Below, piece by piece: positions 11,470 to 22,903 of a stretch of DNA of 64,000 nucleotides. The notes beneath the pieces are model-generated. The model made no database searches and had not been told where the DNA came from. It was given only the letters and a program-made list of their open reading frames with translations. Origin of the DNA: Boswellia sacra (Eukaryota; Streptophyta; Magnoliopsida; Sapindales; Burseraceae); NCBI GenBank assembly GCA_013180625.2, contig SNVD02013275.1:1-64000 (forward strand), in the 5' to 3' direction. Within the stretch, counting starts at the first letter, position 1, and each line of letters begins with the position of its first letter. A program made the translations under genes and the position numbers.

Positions 11470-12677
11470 TGGATTTTTTAAAGTTTTTGGATGTAAATGT
11501 TTTATTTTAAACACCAAGGATAACCTTGGAAAATTTGATGCAAAAGCCGATGTTGGAATTTTTATTGGCTACTCCAACCATAGTAAAGCATATAGAGGTT
11601 TTAACAAAAAGACTCTTACTATTGAAGAATGTATGCATGTTAAATTTGATGAAACTAATGTTATTTCTTCAAAGAATTTAGATGATGATATTGTTGAGGT
11701 AGAAAGGCAAATCAAGGAATCAAGGCTTGATGAAAAGAGCCAAGATGAATTACAACTTCAACAAGAAAAGCTTGAGGAAGTAAATGATTCTTCCCAAGAA
11801 TTACCAAAGGAATGGAGGTATGCAAAAGCTCACCCTAAAGATCTCATTATTGGTGAACCATCACAAGGTATGAAAACTAGATCTTCTTTTAGCAACTTTT
11901 GTAATCATTTTGCATTTGTCTCTCAATTTGAACCAAAATTTTTTAAAGAAGCAAAAAATGACGAAAGTTGGATTTTGGCTATGCAAGAACAATTGAACCA
12001 ATTTGAGAGAAATCAAGTTTGGAAATTAGTCCCAAGACCCAAATATTACTAAACCCCTTAGTCAAGATAGATTTTGCATAATTAAAAGAGAATTAGGCAT
12101 GTTGGATATATCTTAATTTTGCTTTTATATGATTATCTTTGAATGGTAGCATATGTTAAGGGGGAGAATATATTTAGGGGGAGTAGTTAATTTGATTGCA
12201 TCTTTTTTATGATAACAAAAGGGAGAGAAATGGTTGAATTGATTGCTTATATTCATAACAAGTGCCATTTTTTGTTTATTCTTGATTTTATTTTCATTCT
12301 TGATTTTATATATTATTTGAAAGCAATCAATGGTTTATCATCATCAAAAAGGGGGAGATTGTTAGCCCTAAGACTACATGATAATTTTGATGATAACAAT
12401 ACACATTGATTCATTGTGATTTACTAACATGTTTATTTATGTGTAAGAGTAATATCATTGAAATAATTGTAAAATCAAGAAAAGGCTTATTAAAATGAAG
12501 TGTTGAAGCTAAGGAGAAGACTACATGTTAAAGGCACAAAAGTTTAAGAACAAGGTTTGACTCAAGAAATGTGATACATGCGCAATGTTCAATCAATTGG
12601 TCATATATATCTCTATAGATGTCCAAATGATGTGATTCTTGAGCCTTTGGAAAGCTACTCAATTTATAACATTTCAT
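11470..12677 (+). repeat. Copia-1 tandem unit 3, running into the full 3' LTR
   Basis: The third copy. Its open frame (named part 11633-12052) ends PRPKYY rather than PRPKYD. The polypurine tract is at 12346-12359. Here the LTR does not break at position 319 but continues as the complete 3' LTR. Confidence 0.9.
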
Positions 12678-14136
12678 ATGTTTTAAAGAAATTCAAATTT
12701 CAAGTGCAACGTTGTCCAAATCATCGTGCAAATTGAAAGACAAATGGAAGCAGCTAACATGAGCACCGAATACTCTTTTGGATATATCTTGAGCTAGAAA
12801 TATCAAAATGACTTGATTCTTATGGCATTAGAAAGAGAACTTAATGAGGCACATTTCATATGTTTTGAAGAAATTCAAATTTCAAATGGAAGGCCGACAT
12901 AATTGACATGTAATTTGGTGGACTGACACAGAGAAGAAAAATCAACTCATATGAGCACCAAATGATGTTTTATCCATATCTTGAGATAGAGATATCCAAA
13001 TGCTTTGATTTATAATGTTTTGGAAAGATAATTTAAATATTCAGATCTTTTATGTTTTGAAGAAATTCAAATTTCAAACGGAAGGCTGACAGAATTATCA
13101 CTCAATTCGGTGGACTGACACAAGGAAGAATAATCAAGTCACATGAGCACCGACTAGTGTTATGGCCAGATCTTAAGCTACAGATATCCAAATGACTTGG
13201 TTCTTGATGCGTTGAAAAGCTTATTCAATTGTGCAGATCTTTTATGCTTTCATATTTTCAAATTTCAAACGCAACATTGACAAAAATGGTAGACAAGATT
13301 ATGATTTTTATGGTGGGCAGAAACTTTGGAGTTGGTGTCTTCACTTGATTAAGTTCTTCGCATTTGCCTATAAAAGGAGCCCTTCTCCCATGCATTAAGG
13401 AAGTGCAAGAGAAGCATCTATCAAGCAAAAAAAAAAAAAGAGAAATATCAAGTCTAGAGAGCTTTTATATTCTTTTTCTACTCTTTGAAGAGAGTTGTAC
13501 TTTTATTGTAAAAATTTTCTTTGTTCTTGTATTGTGGTGAGAGTGAGATCTTCTTGTAAAGGATAAAAGTTATCATTGAGAGAACTCTTTCCTTGGTGAG
13601 GTTGTTCATCAAGAAGAACTCTTGGTGTGGTGTTATCAAGGGTTGAAGAAAGTTGCCTTGGTGAGGTTGTTCATCAAGAAGAACTCTTGGTGTGGTGTTA
13701 TCAAGAGTTGAAGAAAGTTGCCTTGGTGAGGTTGTTCATCAAGAAGAACTCTTGGTGTGGTGTTATCAAGGGTTGAACAAAAAAGTCTTGGTGAGGTTGT
13801 TCATCAAGCAAGTTGTAAAGATTTCTACAACTTAGTGGAAAGCTTAGCTCGTGGAGCTAGGAGCCCGTGGACGTAGGCAAGGTTTGCCGAACCACGTAAA
13901 TTGAGTTTGCACTCTCTCTATCCCTTTCCTCTTTACATTTACTTGCACTTGTGATTGTTCAATATTGTTATGCTCTTGATTGCATCTTAGATAACTTATA
14001 TTTTCATCTTCTTCACTTTTATTCTCAAAGAAAGAGTGAACTAATTTTAATCTTTCAAGAAAAGTTTTCTAAATCCATTTTTATAAATAAAAACCCAATT
14101 CACCCCCCCTCTTCGGTTGCCATACCTGGGTCAACA
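12360..14136 (+). repeat. 3' LTR of Copia-1
   Basis: 1777 bp, from TGTTAGCCCTAAGAC to GGGTCAACA. It carries the same U3 repeats, TATA box (13368-13377) and 65 bp array as the 5' LTR, with scattered differences. Confidence 0.92.
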
Positions 14137-14141
14137 CATTA
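14137..14141. repeat. target site duplication of Copia-1, right (CATTA)
   Basis: Identical to 4769-4773. Confidence 0.9.
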
Positions 14142-15182
14142 AATTAAGATTTATTTTATTGAATCTTAAATCATTTAAATAGTGTATAACTAGTATTAAG
14201 GAATCAATACATAATTGGAGGGGTAAAACAATAAATTTTACCTAGCTCCAATTATTGATATTACATGAGGGGTATTTATGTAAACCTATTGCTCAATGGA
14301 TGAGTTTAAAAAAATAATTTAATTAGATTAAATTATTAAGCTTTATGATCAAAAGGAGTATTTAATTCAAGAGTGCAACTAAGCCTATAATGAAATGAGC
14401 TAGAGTTAATAGATCGGGCCCACTACAATTGTGAGATAATAAAGTACTAGGTCAAATCCATGGAGCTTGTAATTAAATATTTCCATTAGAGGTCCCCTTG
14501 GTAGGTGATATAAGTTATCTGATCTGGGATTGGACTTGAAAAATTAAATATTTAATTTAATTGCATTTATTGGTGAATAAAGCATAGGTATTAAATTAAA
14601 TAAATTAGTGGACTAGTTATTAATATGTAGGCCACATATTTAATTATTGGTGACTAATTAAATATCCATTAATTAAATATATATGAGTTGATTAAGGGTT
14701 AGTCAATCAGGGCTAACACTTGGGTTAGGCCAAAGCAGTGTTAAAAAGCCTAATTAGAGGTTATATGAGATAGAACCCTAATAGAACTAGGACAACCACT
14801 GATTACTGGACAAGGATTGAGACACATATATAACGGACTCCTAGGGTTTTTGCACCACACATTAGTGTGCATCCTAGAGATTTATGCAAATACATAAGGC
14901 ACCTCCCTAAAAAAAAGGCAAACTCCCATAGGGTAGCCTCTTTACATTTTCTCATCATCATTGTGTCTTCTAACTTGTTTCTTCTCTTCTCAGGCTTTGT
15001 TTCTAAGTTGTCCAGTGCATAAAGAAGACACCCACTCATATTAGTTTAGTTTTTTTAAAACAAACCTGGGAACTGAGGTGGTGAAGAAAGCAATAAAAAG
15101 TTGAAGCATGTGACTGCAAGGTCGTAGTCCTAGCGACAATTCTGCTGCGTTGATTTGATCAATTTGTGTTGGGGTTCTTACA
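14142..15182 (+). mobile_element. 3' part of the LTR interrupted by Copia-1
   Basis: Continues the LTR begun at 4104. It ends GGGGTTCTTACA at 15182, followed at once by the primer-binding site. I see no coding frame; the minus frame 14803-15039 has no domain. Confidence 0.5.
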
Positions 15183-15184
15183 AT

Positions 15185-15196
15185 TGGTATCAGAGC
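15185..15196 (+). promoter_or_regulatory. primer-binding site (tRNA-iMet)
   Basis: TGGTATCAGAGC two bases after the LTR terminus. It shows that the interrupted LTR was a 5' LTR with an internal region to its right. Confidence 0.8.
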
Positions 15197-18090
15197 ATAG
15201 GTTCCTCCACTAGTGAGCGATCAAGGAATATCGATTATTTGGTTTTCAATGGTAATAACATGTTAGTTGATGTGGCATTAGGATTTATCAATTTATTACA
15301 TTACTATATCATGTGATGATTTTTATGTGATGAATTATATGGTGACGTATGTGGTAAATACTTGGTTTCAGAGTCTTGATTGTATTTTTGATTCATGGGT
15401 GTGTAACTTTGAGGCGTGGTTTATATGCCATTAAATTACCCTTTGTGTTTGATTTTTCTCTATGCTGTATAATTTTTGTTACATAATTTGTTTGTAATTT
15501 AATTTTTATGTATTGTACATTAAATTGATGAAAAATTGCAAAGCAAGAGGAGGAGGAGACATGGTGGCCATTTGTAGGACAAAGAGTAAGGTGGCTAGGG
15601 TTTAGGCCACAAGCATGGTGCGCCCGAAACCCTAGGCCTAAGGGTTTGTGCTTTTTACCATGGGGGTTGCCATGGGTGTGGCAGCTTGCCTTGAACATGA
15701 CCTAGGCCACAACGTTTGGGAGGGCATTATGGTTTCTTGGACTGCCCTAAGCCCAACCAACTTGGCTCAAGCGTAAAGAGTAGTCCTCAAGCTGAAAATC
15801 ACTAGGGTTTGCGGTTTTGGGCCTAGTGGACTATTAGGTGTCGGCTTATGGGCCTAGCTTGGTGGTTTATCACTAAAGCATGATACAAGAGGCATTCTAA
15901 GACATCTAATGGCTTCTAGGCAGCAACCAAACCCATGATGCAGGCCTCCTAAGGTTTACTCAAGCCCAAATCCAAGTTGGATTCAAGTTAGTTCACTTTT
16001 CGAGCATGATTTATTTTGAAACTAGGACTTATATGAGTGTAATTGATTTATTGGGTTGTCTCCCATCTTATGCCTATTGTTTTGGCGATTTTACACCCAT
16101 AATGGTGACAAAATCGGAGTTTTTGAGTTATAAATCCGTAGTTGCATTCTACAAGAGTAAAATTGAAAAACTGGAAACGTTCCAGATCTGTGGGGTGTCT
16201 ATGAATATTTTCAGAGTTTTTGGACCACTTTGAAAAAGTTCACTGTACATACGAAATTTTCATATTTATAAAAATTGAAAATTTTCTTAGAACTAATAGA
16301 CATATCTAAGCACAAGAGACATGCAAGAAGATACAAGAACTCAAGGAAATATTATTATATTTTTAGGAAAAAAGGCCACTTGTTTAACTAATTTGTATGA
16401 TTATATTTTGATTGTTTTACTTAAGAGTTAAATGAAATAATGACATAATAACATGCCATATAGAGAAAGGAAATGCCACATCATGCATTATAACATGTTC
16501 ATGCATTCATTAGATGATTTATATATGTTAGATCAAAGAGTTTGATTAAAGGTATATATAAATCAAGATTACTTTATTAATGAGATTTGTTAAAGTAATG
16601 AAATAAGGTGATTTATATATTTATCCAAGAGTTTGATAAATAGAATAAAAATAATAAACTTAATTAATGAGATTAATTAAAGTGATACAAATATGGATTA
16701 AGTGTTTCAAAGATTTTGAAAAAAGTTATATGGATCATTTTCCCAAAAGATTTAAATATTTGACTAGGTGATTGTTTGTTTTAACAAACCTAAGGTCTCT
16801 ATTGTTGGTCCATTTGGATGGACTATTCCCGAGCCTCGTCTTGGCCTGGCTTAGGGTCATGCTTCCTAAAAGAAGGCATGTGGTAGTTGTTTTCAAAGAT
16901 TATGTTTTCTTATGGATTGCTCCAATAAACAATTATTGCTATTTCCTAAAGATATTTCACTTTAATGCAATCGTGAAATTAATTGAAACAATGATCATGC
17001 ATTTAAACTTAATATTTGAAAAGATATTTCCTAAATGAATGACTTTATTAATTAAGGGTCAAATACATGGTGGTTATTATTTTTGAAATATGAGATATTT
17101 TGAAAATAATAATAATTAGAAAGAATTATAATTTAATTAAATAGAGTTATTACATTCCCTAAGGGAAGGTATTAATTATTTAATTAAAGGGCCTTGGAAT
17201 TTATTGTAGATTATTATGGGAAATTGGATATGCATTTTGCATCCCATACATCATTTAGTATTATATGAAAAGTTTTATATAGTCATTGACAGAGGTGCTA
17301 TGTTTATTTTTGTGGAAAAGGAATCCAATTACTTCCATTCTAAATGATCATATGCTTCAAGGAAAAATTATGTGAATGGAAACTTTAACTGGATATTCAA
17401 CCATGTGATGGTGAAGGTTATGTAGAGTGAAAAAAAAGTCTTGACACTATATAACAAGCCCAAAATCATAAGTGGGTCCTTGAAGTAGGTATACCTTCAC
17501 CTTCTAATGTGTATTTGACTCCAAAGGATGAAGAATACTATGCGAATAGGGAGAAAACAAATACAATAGTTAAGTTATATATTTGCTTCTTCAAACCAAG
17601 TGTTGGAATTGAAGTTTATATATATGGCTAATGCAAAAAGATGTCATTTTTTACTTGCAATGGTTGTATAGTGAGGCAAAATTGATATGGCATCGAATTC
17701 TTTATTTTGAATAAAGATATATCCTTATAAAGAATTAAATATTCTCTCAAAAACCAGAATAAAAGAGGCAAAGGAGTAGACCTTTAAATGAAGCTAAGCT
17801 TGACTTAAGGCTTGTATATAAAGCATCAATGTTTGCTCATGTTGTTAGATAACAGCATATTTTGATATTTTTAGTTTTTGGATAATTATTATTTTTCCAG
17901 ATATTATGTACAAAATATTGATTTTAGATACTTATTTAATAAACTTCTAGTATTCATTTTCTTTTAACAAGTTTAGTTTTATTAGAAACAATAAATGATT
18001 TTTTTCTTGGGATTGTACATAATGTAGGAACCTAGAGGCAAAATTGGACAATTAAACACAATGGAATCAGCTCAATTCCTGGGTATGTTT
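15197..18090 (+). mobile_element. non-coding internal region of an LTR element (LARD-like) and decayed sequence
   Basis: No gag, protease, RT or integrase motif could be found in any frame over 2.9 kb. The plus frames 16006-16233 and 16772-17038 and the minus frame 15393-15698 have no recognisable domain. A region near 17450-17620 has a long stop-poor plus frame (…PSPSNVYLTPKDEEYYANRE…) that might be a remnant of coding sequence, but I do not recognise it. No 3' LTR copy was seen. Confidence 0.4.
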
Positions 18091-18383
18091 GACAACAATA
18101 TTGGACAAGACAAGTGGGCATTTGTGAATGGGGGCTTTCATCCCACTAAAGCGTTTGTGACCACGACACTATGTCAAATCCTTTTTCAAGACTTAAGGGA
18201 ACACAAAGAAGAAGGCATGTCTGGAGAATAGAGTTGCCACCCAATTTTCTAGTGGGAAAATGGAGATGGCAATTCGATCTCTTGCTTCAAGACCTAAACT
18301 ACCCTCATCCCTTCAGAGATAAGTTCGGTAAGTTAGGTATGAACCTTTGACCTACCTAGATATAGATTCGTTCTCCACTAGGA
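18090..18383 (-). mobile_element. host LTR family copy b, left part with Tat-type primer site
   Basis: Similar to 40085-40355 (shared GTGAATGGGGGCTTTCATCC, TATGTCAAA, ACCTAAACTACC, CATCCCTT, AAGTTAGGTATGA, CCACTAGGAT). On the minus strand 18231-18239 reads TGGCAACTC, a mutated TGGCGACTCC-type primer site, so the LTR runs from here rightward (minus orientation). It is interrupted at 18384 by the Athila-like element and resumes at 27463. Confidence 0.6.
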
Positions 18384-18388
18384 TATAC
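18384..18388. repeat. target site duplication of the Athila-like element, left (TATAC)
   Basis: Identical to 27458-27462 and directly adjacent to both LTR ends. Confidence 0.92.
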
Positions 18389-19677
18389 TGATGCATTCGA
18401 AACTAGCAAGTATACTAATCGCACAAGTAATAAAGTGATAAGTAAGATATCATTTCCACGAGGATTGATTCTAATTGAATTTGTTATTTCCAGCAACAAT
18501 TAACTAAATGGGGGGTTTTGTTGGTTGATTAACTAGATGAAAAACTGAATACGATGGTAATTAATGAAATTATCAACCGTAGATAACAATAAGCTCTGTT
18601 ATCCCAATCTTTCCTTACTTTGTTGTTAAATAAAACAGGCTCTTTATTTAATCTCTATCCATTAAACAACCTAGAACAAGCTCTCTAAATTTAATTCAAT
18701 GGATGCATTACGAAAAGAAAGATAGGTTGATCTAAGCAATAAACACACAAGCTCGGATTATTTAACTTAGGTTATATTCTCCAATTGCAATCTCTGATCA
18801 CAATTTTGCTACTAATGATTAGAAATTCAAGACAATTACGGATCAAGATTTCTAATCTAGCAATAGACAATATCCAGATTATATTCAGTTGGCCACCCAA
18901 ATACAATCAGCAAGTAATCATAAGCATTAAACATGGGAAAATAGAAGCAACTTCAATTAGAGAATTAGATAATAATTTCTTGCACAATCAACTCACAAAC
19001 ACCATATCAAGGGCTTTAAAATCACCCTCAACCAATTCAGATTTAGTTACACATATTCAGACAATACAAATACAATACAATATGGAGACATTCCAGAAAA
19101 TGAAAGGGAAAAGGGAAAACTTAGCAAATTTGATGAAAATCTCTTAAGATTGTAGTTCTTCCTCTTTCCAAGCCTTCAATCTCCTTCAAGAACTCTAAGA
19201 GATGCGAGAAATCCAAAGATGCAGCCTCCAAGTCGTTTCCTCCTTTTCAAGTTCTTCAAATAAAACCCTAAAATGTGTTTATATACTCTGCTACAGTAAC
19301 CTGCTACAGTGTCCCGTATTATATATGCTACAGTGATTTGTGGAATTACATTTCTACACTTCTCACACTGTTTTGATTATAACTTTTGGTACATTGAATG
19401 GATTTATGAACCGTAAATTTCTCTAGAAAATAGACTTCGAGAGCTTTCCAACGGTATATAACATGTTATCCGGTTCATTGTATATCAATACAATTAAATC
19501 CGAGAAGATGGTTGACTAGCAGAGGTGAAAATGAAGGGTTTTACTCCATTTTTGTGCAAGTTGCTCCAAAACTCCTACAAACATCAAAACCACACAAAAA
19601 CATAAAAATACCAAGGAATATAGCAAAGAAACATGGACGAATTGATATAAAAGTAATACATAAATAGACACCTATCA
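18389..19677 (-). repeat. 3' LTR of the Athila-like element
   Basis: 1289 bp. It differs from the 5' LTR by a single 128 bp deletion (after GGTAATTAATGAA, at about 18571) and scattered substitutions. By eye the rest is roughly 95 percent identical. Plus-strand ends TGATGCATTC and CACCTATCA. Confidence 0.92.
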
Positions 19678-19692
19678 AATTCCCCCACACTT
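19678..19692 (-). promoter_or_regulatory. polypurine tract of the Athila-like element
   Basis: Minus-strand GTGTGGGGGAATT directly before the LTR start TGATAGG. This is the usual tract of this family and primes plus-strand DNA synthesis. Confidence 0.85.
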
Positions 19693-21693
19693 AGACTTTG
19701 CTAGTCCTCGAGCAACTAAAATGATACGAAACAAAACTAAACCGAAACAGAATCAGAGAAAAATTAAAACACACCAATGCTTCAACTTGCAAATAGGCCT
19801 CAAAGATTGTACTTAATTATAAACCAAGGAAAACTTTAAAATAATGCACTTGATCAAGAATTTTATCTCAAAGATTAATTTCGCTTCACTTCAATTCCTC
19901 AAGTGTGTGTGTGTAGAGCCATTCTCACCTAATCACTTGTAACCCAGAAGAGTTTATGCATAAAAATGAATCATATTTAATATTGAAGATGTGTGTATAA
20001 ATGAACTCCATAGGCCTGCTTTTCAAGTCACTCTACACTAATGTAGACATGCACAACACTAAGGATCAAGTAGGACTTTATTAAGCTTGTAACGTTTGGC
20101 TTTGGTCAAGGTGGAAGCGGATAAACCGCCTGACCTACCCACCGCACCCCACGATTTCGTGCTCCAACATCACGAACCATACTACCTAACATCGATAAAT
20201 CATTCAAGACATTGTAGAGCTAACCCTGTATACACAAACTTGATTTTCAATTCACAAGGTATCCCCAAACTTATTTAGAACACTCACTCTCTTTTTGTTT
20301 TTTTGTAGAAAACAAAAGGAAAAATACAACCCCCACACTTTGTTCTTTATTTATTTTCTTTTATCTTTTTTTTCTTTTTTTCTTTTTTTTTTTTTTTACA
20401 CTTCCCCTCCCCCACACTTAAACAAACACATTGTCCTCAATGTGTAAGTAAGTTTAAACAACACATTGTCCTCAATGTGTAAGTACGTGGACGATAAGTA
20501 CAGATTGGCTTTTTTTTTCTTTTTTCTTTTTTTTTTTACAAACACAATAGAACTCACTTGCATTGCACATGAGACATCCCAACCTCCTCTAACTTCCCAA
20601 AACCAGAACATAGCTCAGAATTTAATTGTGAATGATCTACATGCTCATAGGTAAGGGATAAACTGTTTGGAACAAATTCATTTGAGGTTAGGAAATCTTT
20701 TAGTGAGTTAACAAAGGAAAAGGCTTACAAAGGCTCAAAGGGGGTAACTAGGGATCAATTTCAGTCAAAGGTGGCTATTAAGGCTCAAACGGTCCAAAGA
20801 TGGCCTAAATCATTTCCCCAATGTTGCACAGCCTAGGATTTCGCCTCGAGTGACCATCAAACAAGTTCTAGAATTCATTGAAATCTGAAGAAACATTAAA
20901 TTACATAAACTTTCTCTAAGTGAACAAATAACTCAGTGATAATAGCTCAGTGCTCAATGTTGCGCAAGGAATCAAAAGCAAAGCGAAAACCAATAAACAT
21001 TTCAAGCACACAGATCCATGAAGCATTTATCATTTTCCAAGAGTTATTCTTAATTCAATCATTATCTTATCATCGACCCACAAAATGAAAGAAAAGAGGT
21101 ACGTGGCGTTGTTACACCTAAGTCAAGATTGTATATTTCAACAATCCTTAGGACCAGTAGCCCGCAGACTTAAGGTTTCCAGCCTATATACCTTTATTAT
21201 GAAAGAACAAAACAAGAAACAAGACACGTCAAACAACATGAAATAAACAAACTACAGATTTATTTAGAGAGAATGCGTTTCAAGAGTTAAGGAAACCCCA
21301 TATTCTGCCATTCTCAAGTTTTTCCACAATATTTTTTTAAATCGAAACTGATAAAGACAAAACTACATAACAACTCTAGATTACGTAAAACTAAACTTAC
21401 TCACAAAATAACAAAGTCCAACAAGTTAGCAAACACAAACAAGTCAGTTAGAATGGGTCTAAAAAGTTTAGAAGTTAGCCTCCTTATTCAGCCATTATGG
21501 ATTGAAGAGATCCCGAATGCGTTTCAAGAGAACTTGAACTTTTTAAGCCACCACTCTAAAAACCGAGATTAGAAAATATTACCTGGGACGAAAGAAATAA
21601 CCTGAAAAAGCTCAAAAGAAATAACATGAAAAATCTCAAATAAACACAATAAAAAGAGAGCAAACAAAAGTGAAGCAAACCAGCAGATAAAGA
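19693..21693 (-). other. non-coding 3' region of the Athila-like element
   Basis: Two kilobases between the LOG stop codon and the polypurine tract. It has two long T tracts on the plus strand (20355-20398 and 20511-20537) and a duplicated hairpin. No credible protein is encoded; plus 20096-20278 and the frames across the T tracts are chance. Confidence 0.55.
20426..20480. repeat. duplicated perfect hairpin
   Basis: ACACATTG-TCCT-CAATGTGT occurs at 20426-20445 and again at 20461-20480. It is a perfect 8 bp stem with a 4-base loop, with copies 35 bases apart and preceded by a C-rich/T-rich tract. Confidence 0.85.
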
Positions 21694-22344
21694 TTACAAA
21701 TGCAGCGCTAAATCCAGTTTATGCCTTTTATTGCCCTCCGCAAACCAATCTATCCGAGCTATTGTTGGATTAGGCGAATAGATGAATGCTTGCAATTTGT
21801 CAATTAACTCCCCTGTAGTTGAAGCTGTAACCAGGATTTGCCTCGCCGACTGTGAGATGAAGTTTTTTTCTACTGCTTGATCAAGAAAAGACAACAAACC
21901 ATCAAAAAAATTATTGACATTTAACAAACCAATGGGTTTCCGATGGATGTTTAGCTGTGCCCAAGAGGTGATTTGAAATATCTCCTCTAATGTACCATAA
22001 CCACCGGGCAAAGCTATAAATGCATCAGATTTAATGACCATATGTGCAATACGCTCATGCATGCTAGAGACCTGTAACTCTTCCCCCATTGTGTTGCCTA
22101 TGATATCTCGCACAGCTAATGGTTTAGGAATAATGCCGAGAACTTTACTTCCTCCCAAGGATGCAACTGTCGACACACACCCCATTAACCCAAGACTACC
22201 CCCTCCATAAATCAAATGAATACCCCTCGCAGCTAATGTCCTACCAAGATCAAGAGCTGCTGTTGTAAACTCTCCATCTTTACCAAATTGCGATCCACAA
22301 AATACGCATATATTTTGGAATCGCCGAATTGGTGTTTTCTCCAT
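21694..22344 (-). CDS. LOG-like: LOG-type cytokinin riboside 5'-monophosphate phosphoribohydrolase, intronless, inside a retrotransposon
   Basis: 216 codons with no internal stop, close to the usual LOG length. LOG enzymes release active cytokinin bases from their nucleotides in the cytosol in one step. Visible motifs (from the ATG at 22344): NICVFCGS at 11-18, Rossmann loop YGGGSLGLMG at 46-55, SMHER at 94-98 with the catalytic arginine, PGGYGTLEE at 113-121 with the catalytic glutamate, and the KPIGLLNVN and FISQSARQILV blocks. The frame is open upstream to 22386, but this ATG matches the family's start. Plant LOG genes normally have several introns; here there is none, as expected for a processed copy. 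It reads in the element's sense direction, 560 bp after the virus-like frame and before the 3' LTR. Two CACGTG boxes lie 258 and 325 bp upstream. It resembles the more divergent plant LOG-like members. Whether it is expressed is unknown. Confidence 0.9.
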   Translation of the reverse strand: MEKTPIRRFQNICVFCGSQFGKDGEFTTAALDLGRTLAARGIHLIYGGGSLGLMGCVSTVASLGGSKVLGIIPKPLAVRDIIGNTMGEELQVSSMHERIAHMVIKSDAFIALPGGYGTLEEIFQITSWAQLNIHRKPIGLLNVNNFFDGLLSFLDQAVEKNFISQSARQILVTASTTGELIDKLQAFIYSPNPTIARIDWFAEGNKRHKLDLALHL

Positions 22345-22563
22345 TTCTACAAGTGCTCTAACCTTGTGTAAGACAATGATGCACATTAGGTAATATGCTT
22401 TTCAAGTGCAAGACAGATTATAATAATGACAGATTAGGTAATATGATGCACATTAGGATATATGCATACATAAAACTCTTAAATTTGACACATGGGGACA
22501 TAATTTCGGTGGGGGTTGCTCGATGCAGATTTATCGCCCCAAGATTTGAAAAAATTAGATATG

Positions 22564-22674
22564 CTTTCGGCGAGGTTTGACAAAACCTACACACTTGTCT
22601 CCACGTGAAGCATGGAAAATGGAGATACACTTTCGGTGGAGGTTGACAAAACCTCCACACTTGTCTCCCACGTG
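22564..22674. repeat. duplicated block with palindrome and two CACGTG boxes upstream of LOG
   Basis: The ~44 bp block CTTTCGGYGRGGTT..GACAAAACCTMC..ACTTGTCTCC(C)ACGTG occurs at 22564-22607 and 22630-22674. A third shortened start (TTTCGGTGGGGGTTG) is near 22505. The second copy contains the stem GGAGGTT-GACAA-AACCTCC (22638-22656). Both copies end in a perfect CACGTG (22602-22607, 22669-22674), a plant G-box. They lie upstream of the LOG start on the minus strand, so they could act as promoter sites; that is inference. Confidence 0.75.
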
Positions 22675-22903
22675 TACTTATGCCATAGGGTAGTCATATG
22701 GTTTGTCAAAAAGAAAACTTGAAATTAGAACAAACAAAATCAACAAACAACAACAACAAAAAAACAACATTGATAATCAGATCAAACGAAACAAGAAAGA
22801 AATAAAATCCGACAATAACTACACACATTCAAATATACAAGTAGTTGTGATTGTGGCTCACATCTTCCTCTGGTTTTACGTCCACTAACGGCTGAAACGC
22901 CTT
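22675..22903 (-). other. AT-rich spacer between the two cargo frames
   Basis: Contains an A-rich tract (22730-22800 on plus) and no supported gene. The frame at plus 22703-22888 is low-complexity. Confidence 0.4.

Larger units (their letters stand above)
4774..14136 (+). mobile_element. Copia-1: non-autonomous Ty1/copia (SIRE-like) retrotransposon with internal triplication
   Basis: A 9363 bp element with two full LTRs, a tRNA-iMet primer-binding site, gag, protease, integrase and polypurine tracts, flanked by CATTA. Order: 5' LTR, gag (frameshifted), zinc knuckle, protease, GAG-pre-integrase, integrase, RT stub, polypurine tract, partial LTR, then two further copies of integrase C-terminus, RT stub, polypurine tract and LTR start, then the full 3' LTR. 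RT and RNase H are absent: the reading frame stops after VPRPKYD and the next bases encode, in another frame, the family's RNase H end (TKPLSQDRF). The same deletion is in all three units, so it came before the triplication. The element could move only with help from a relative. Confidence 0.92.
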
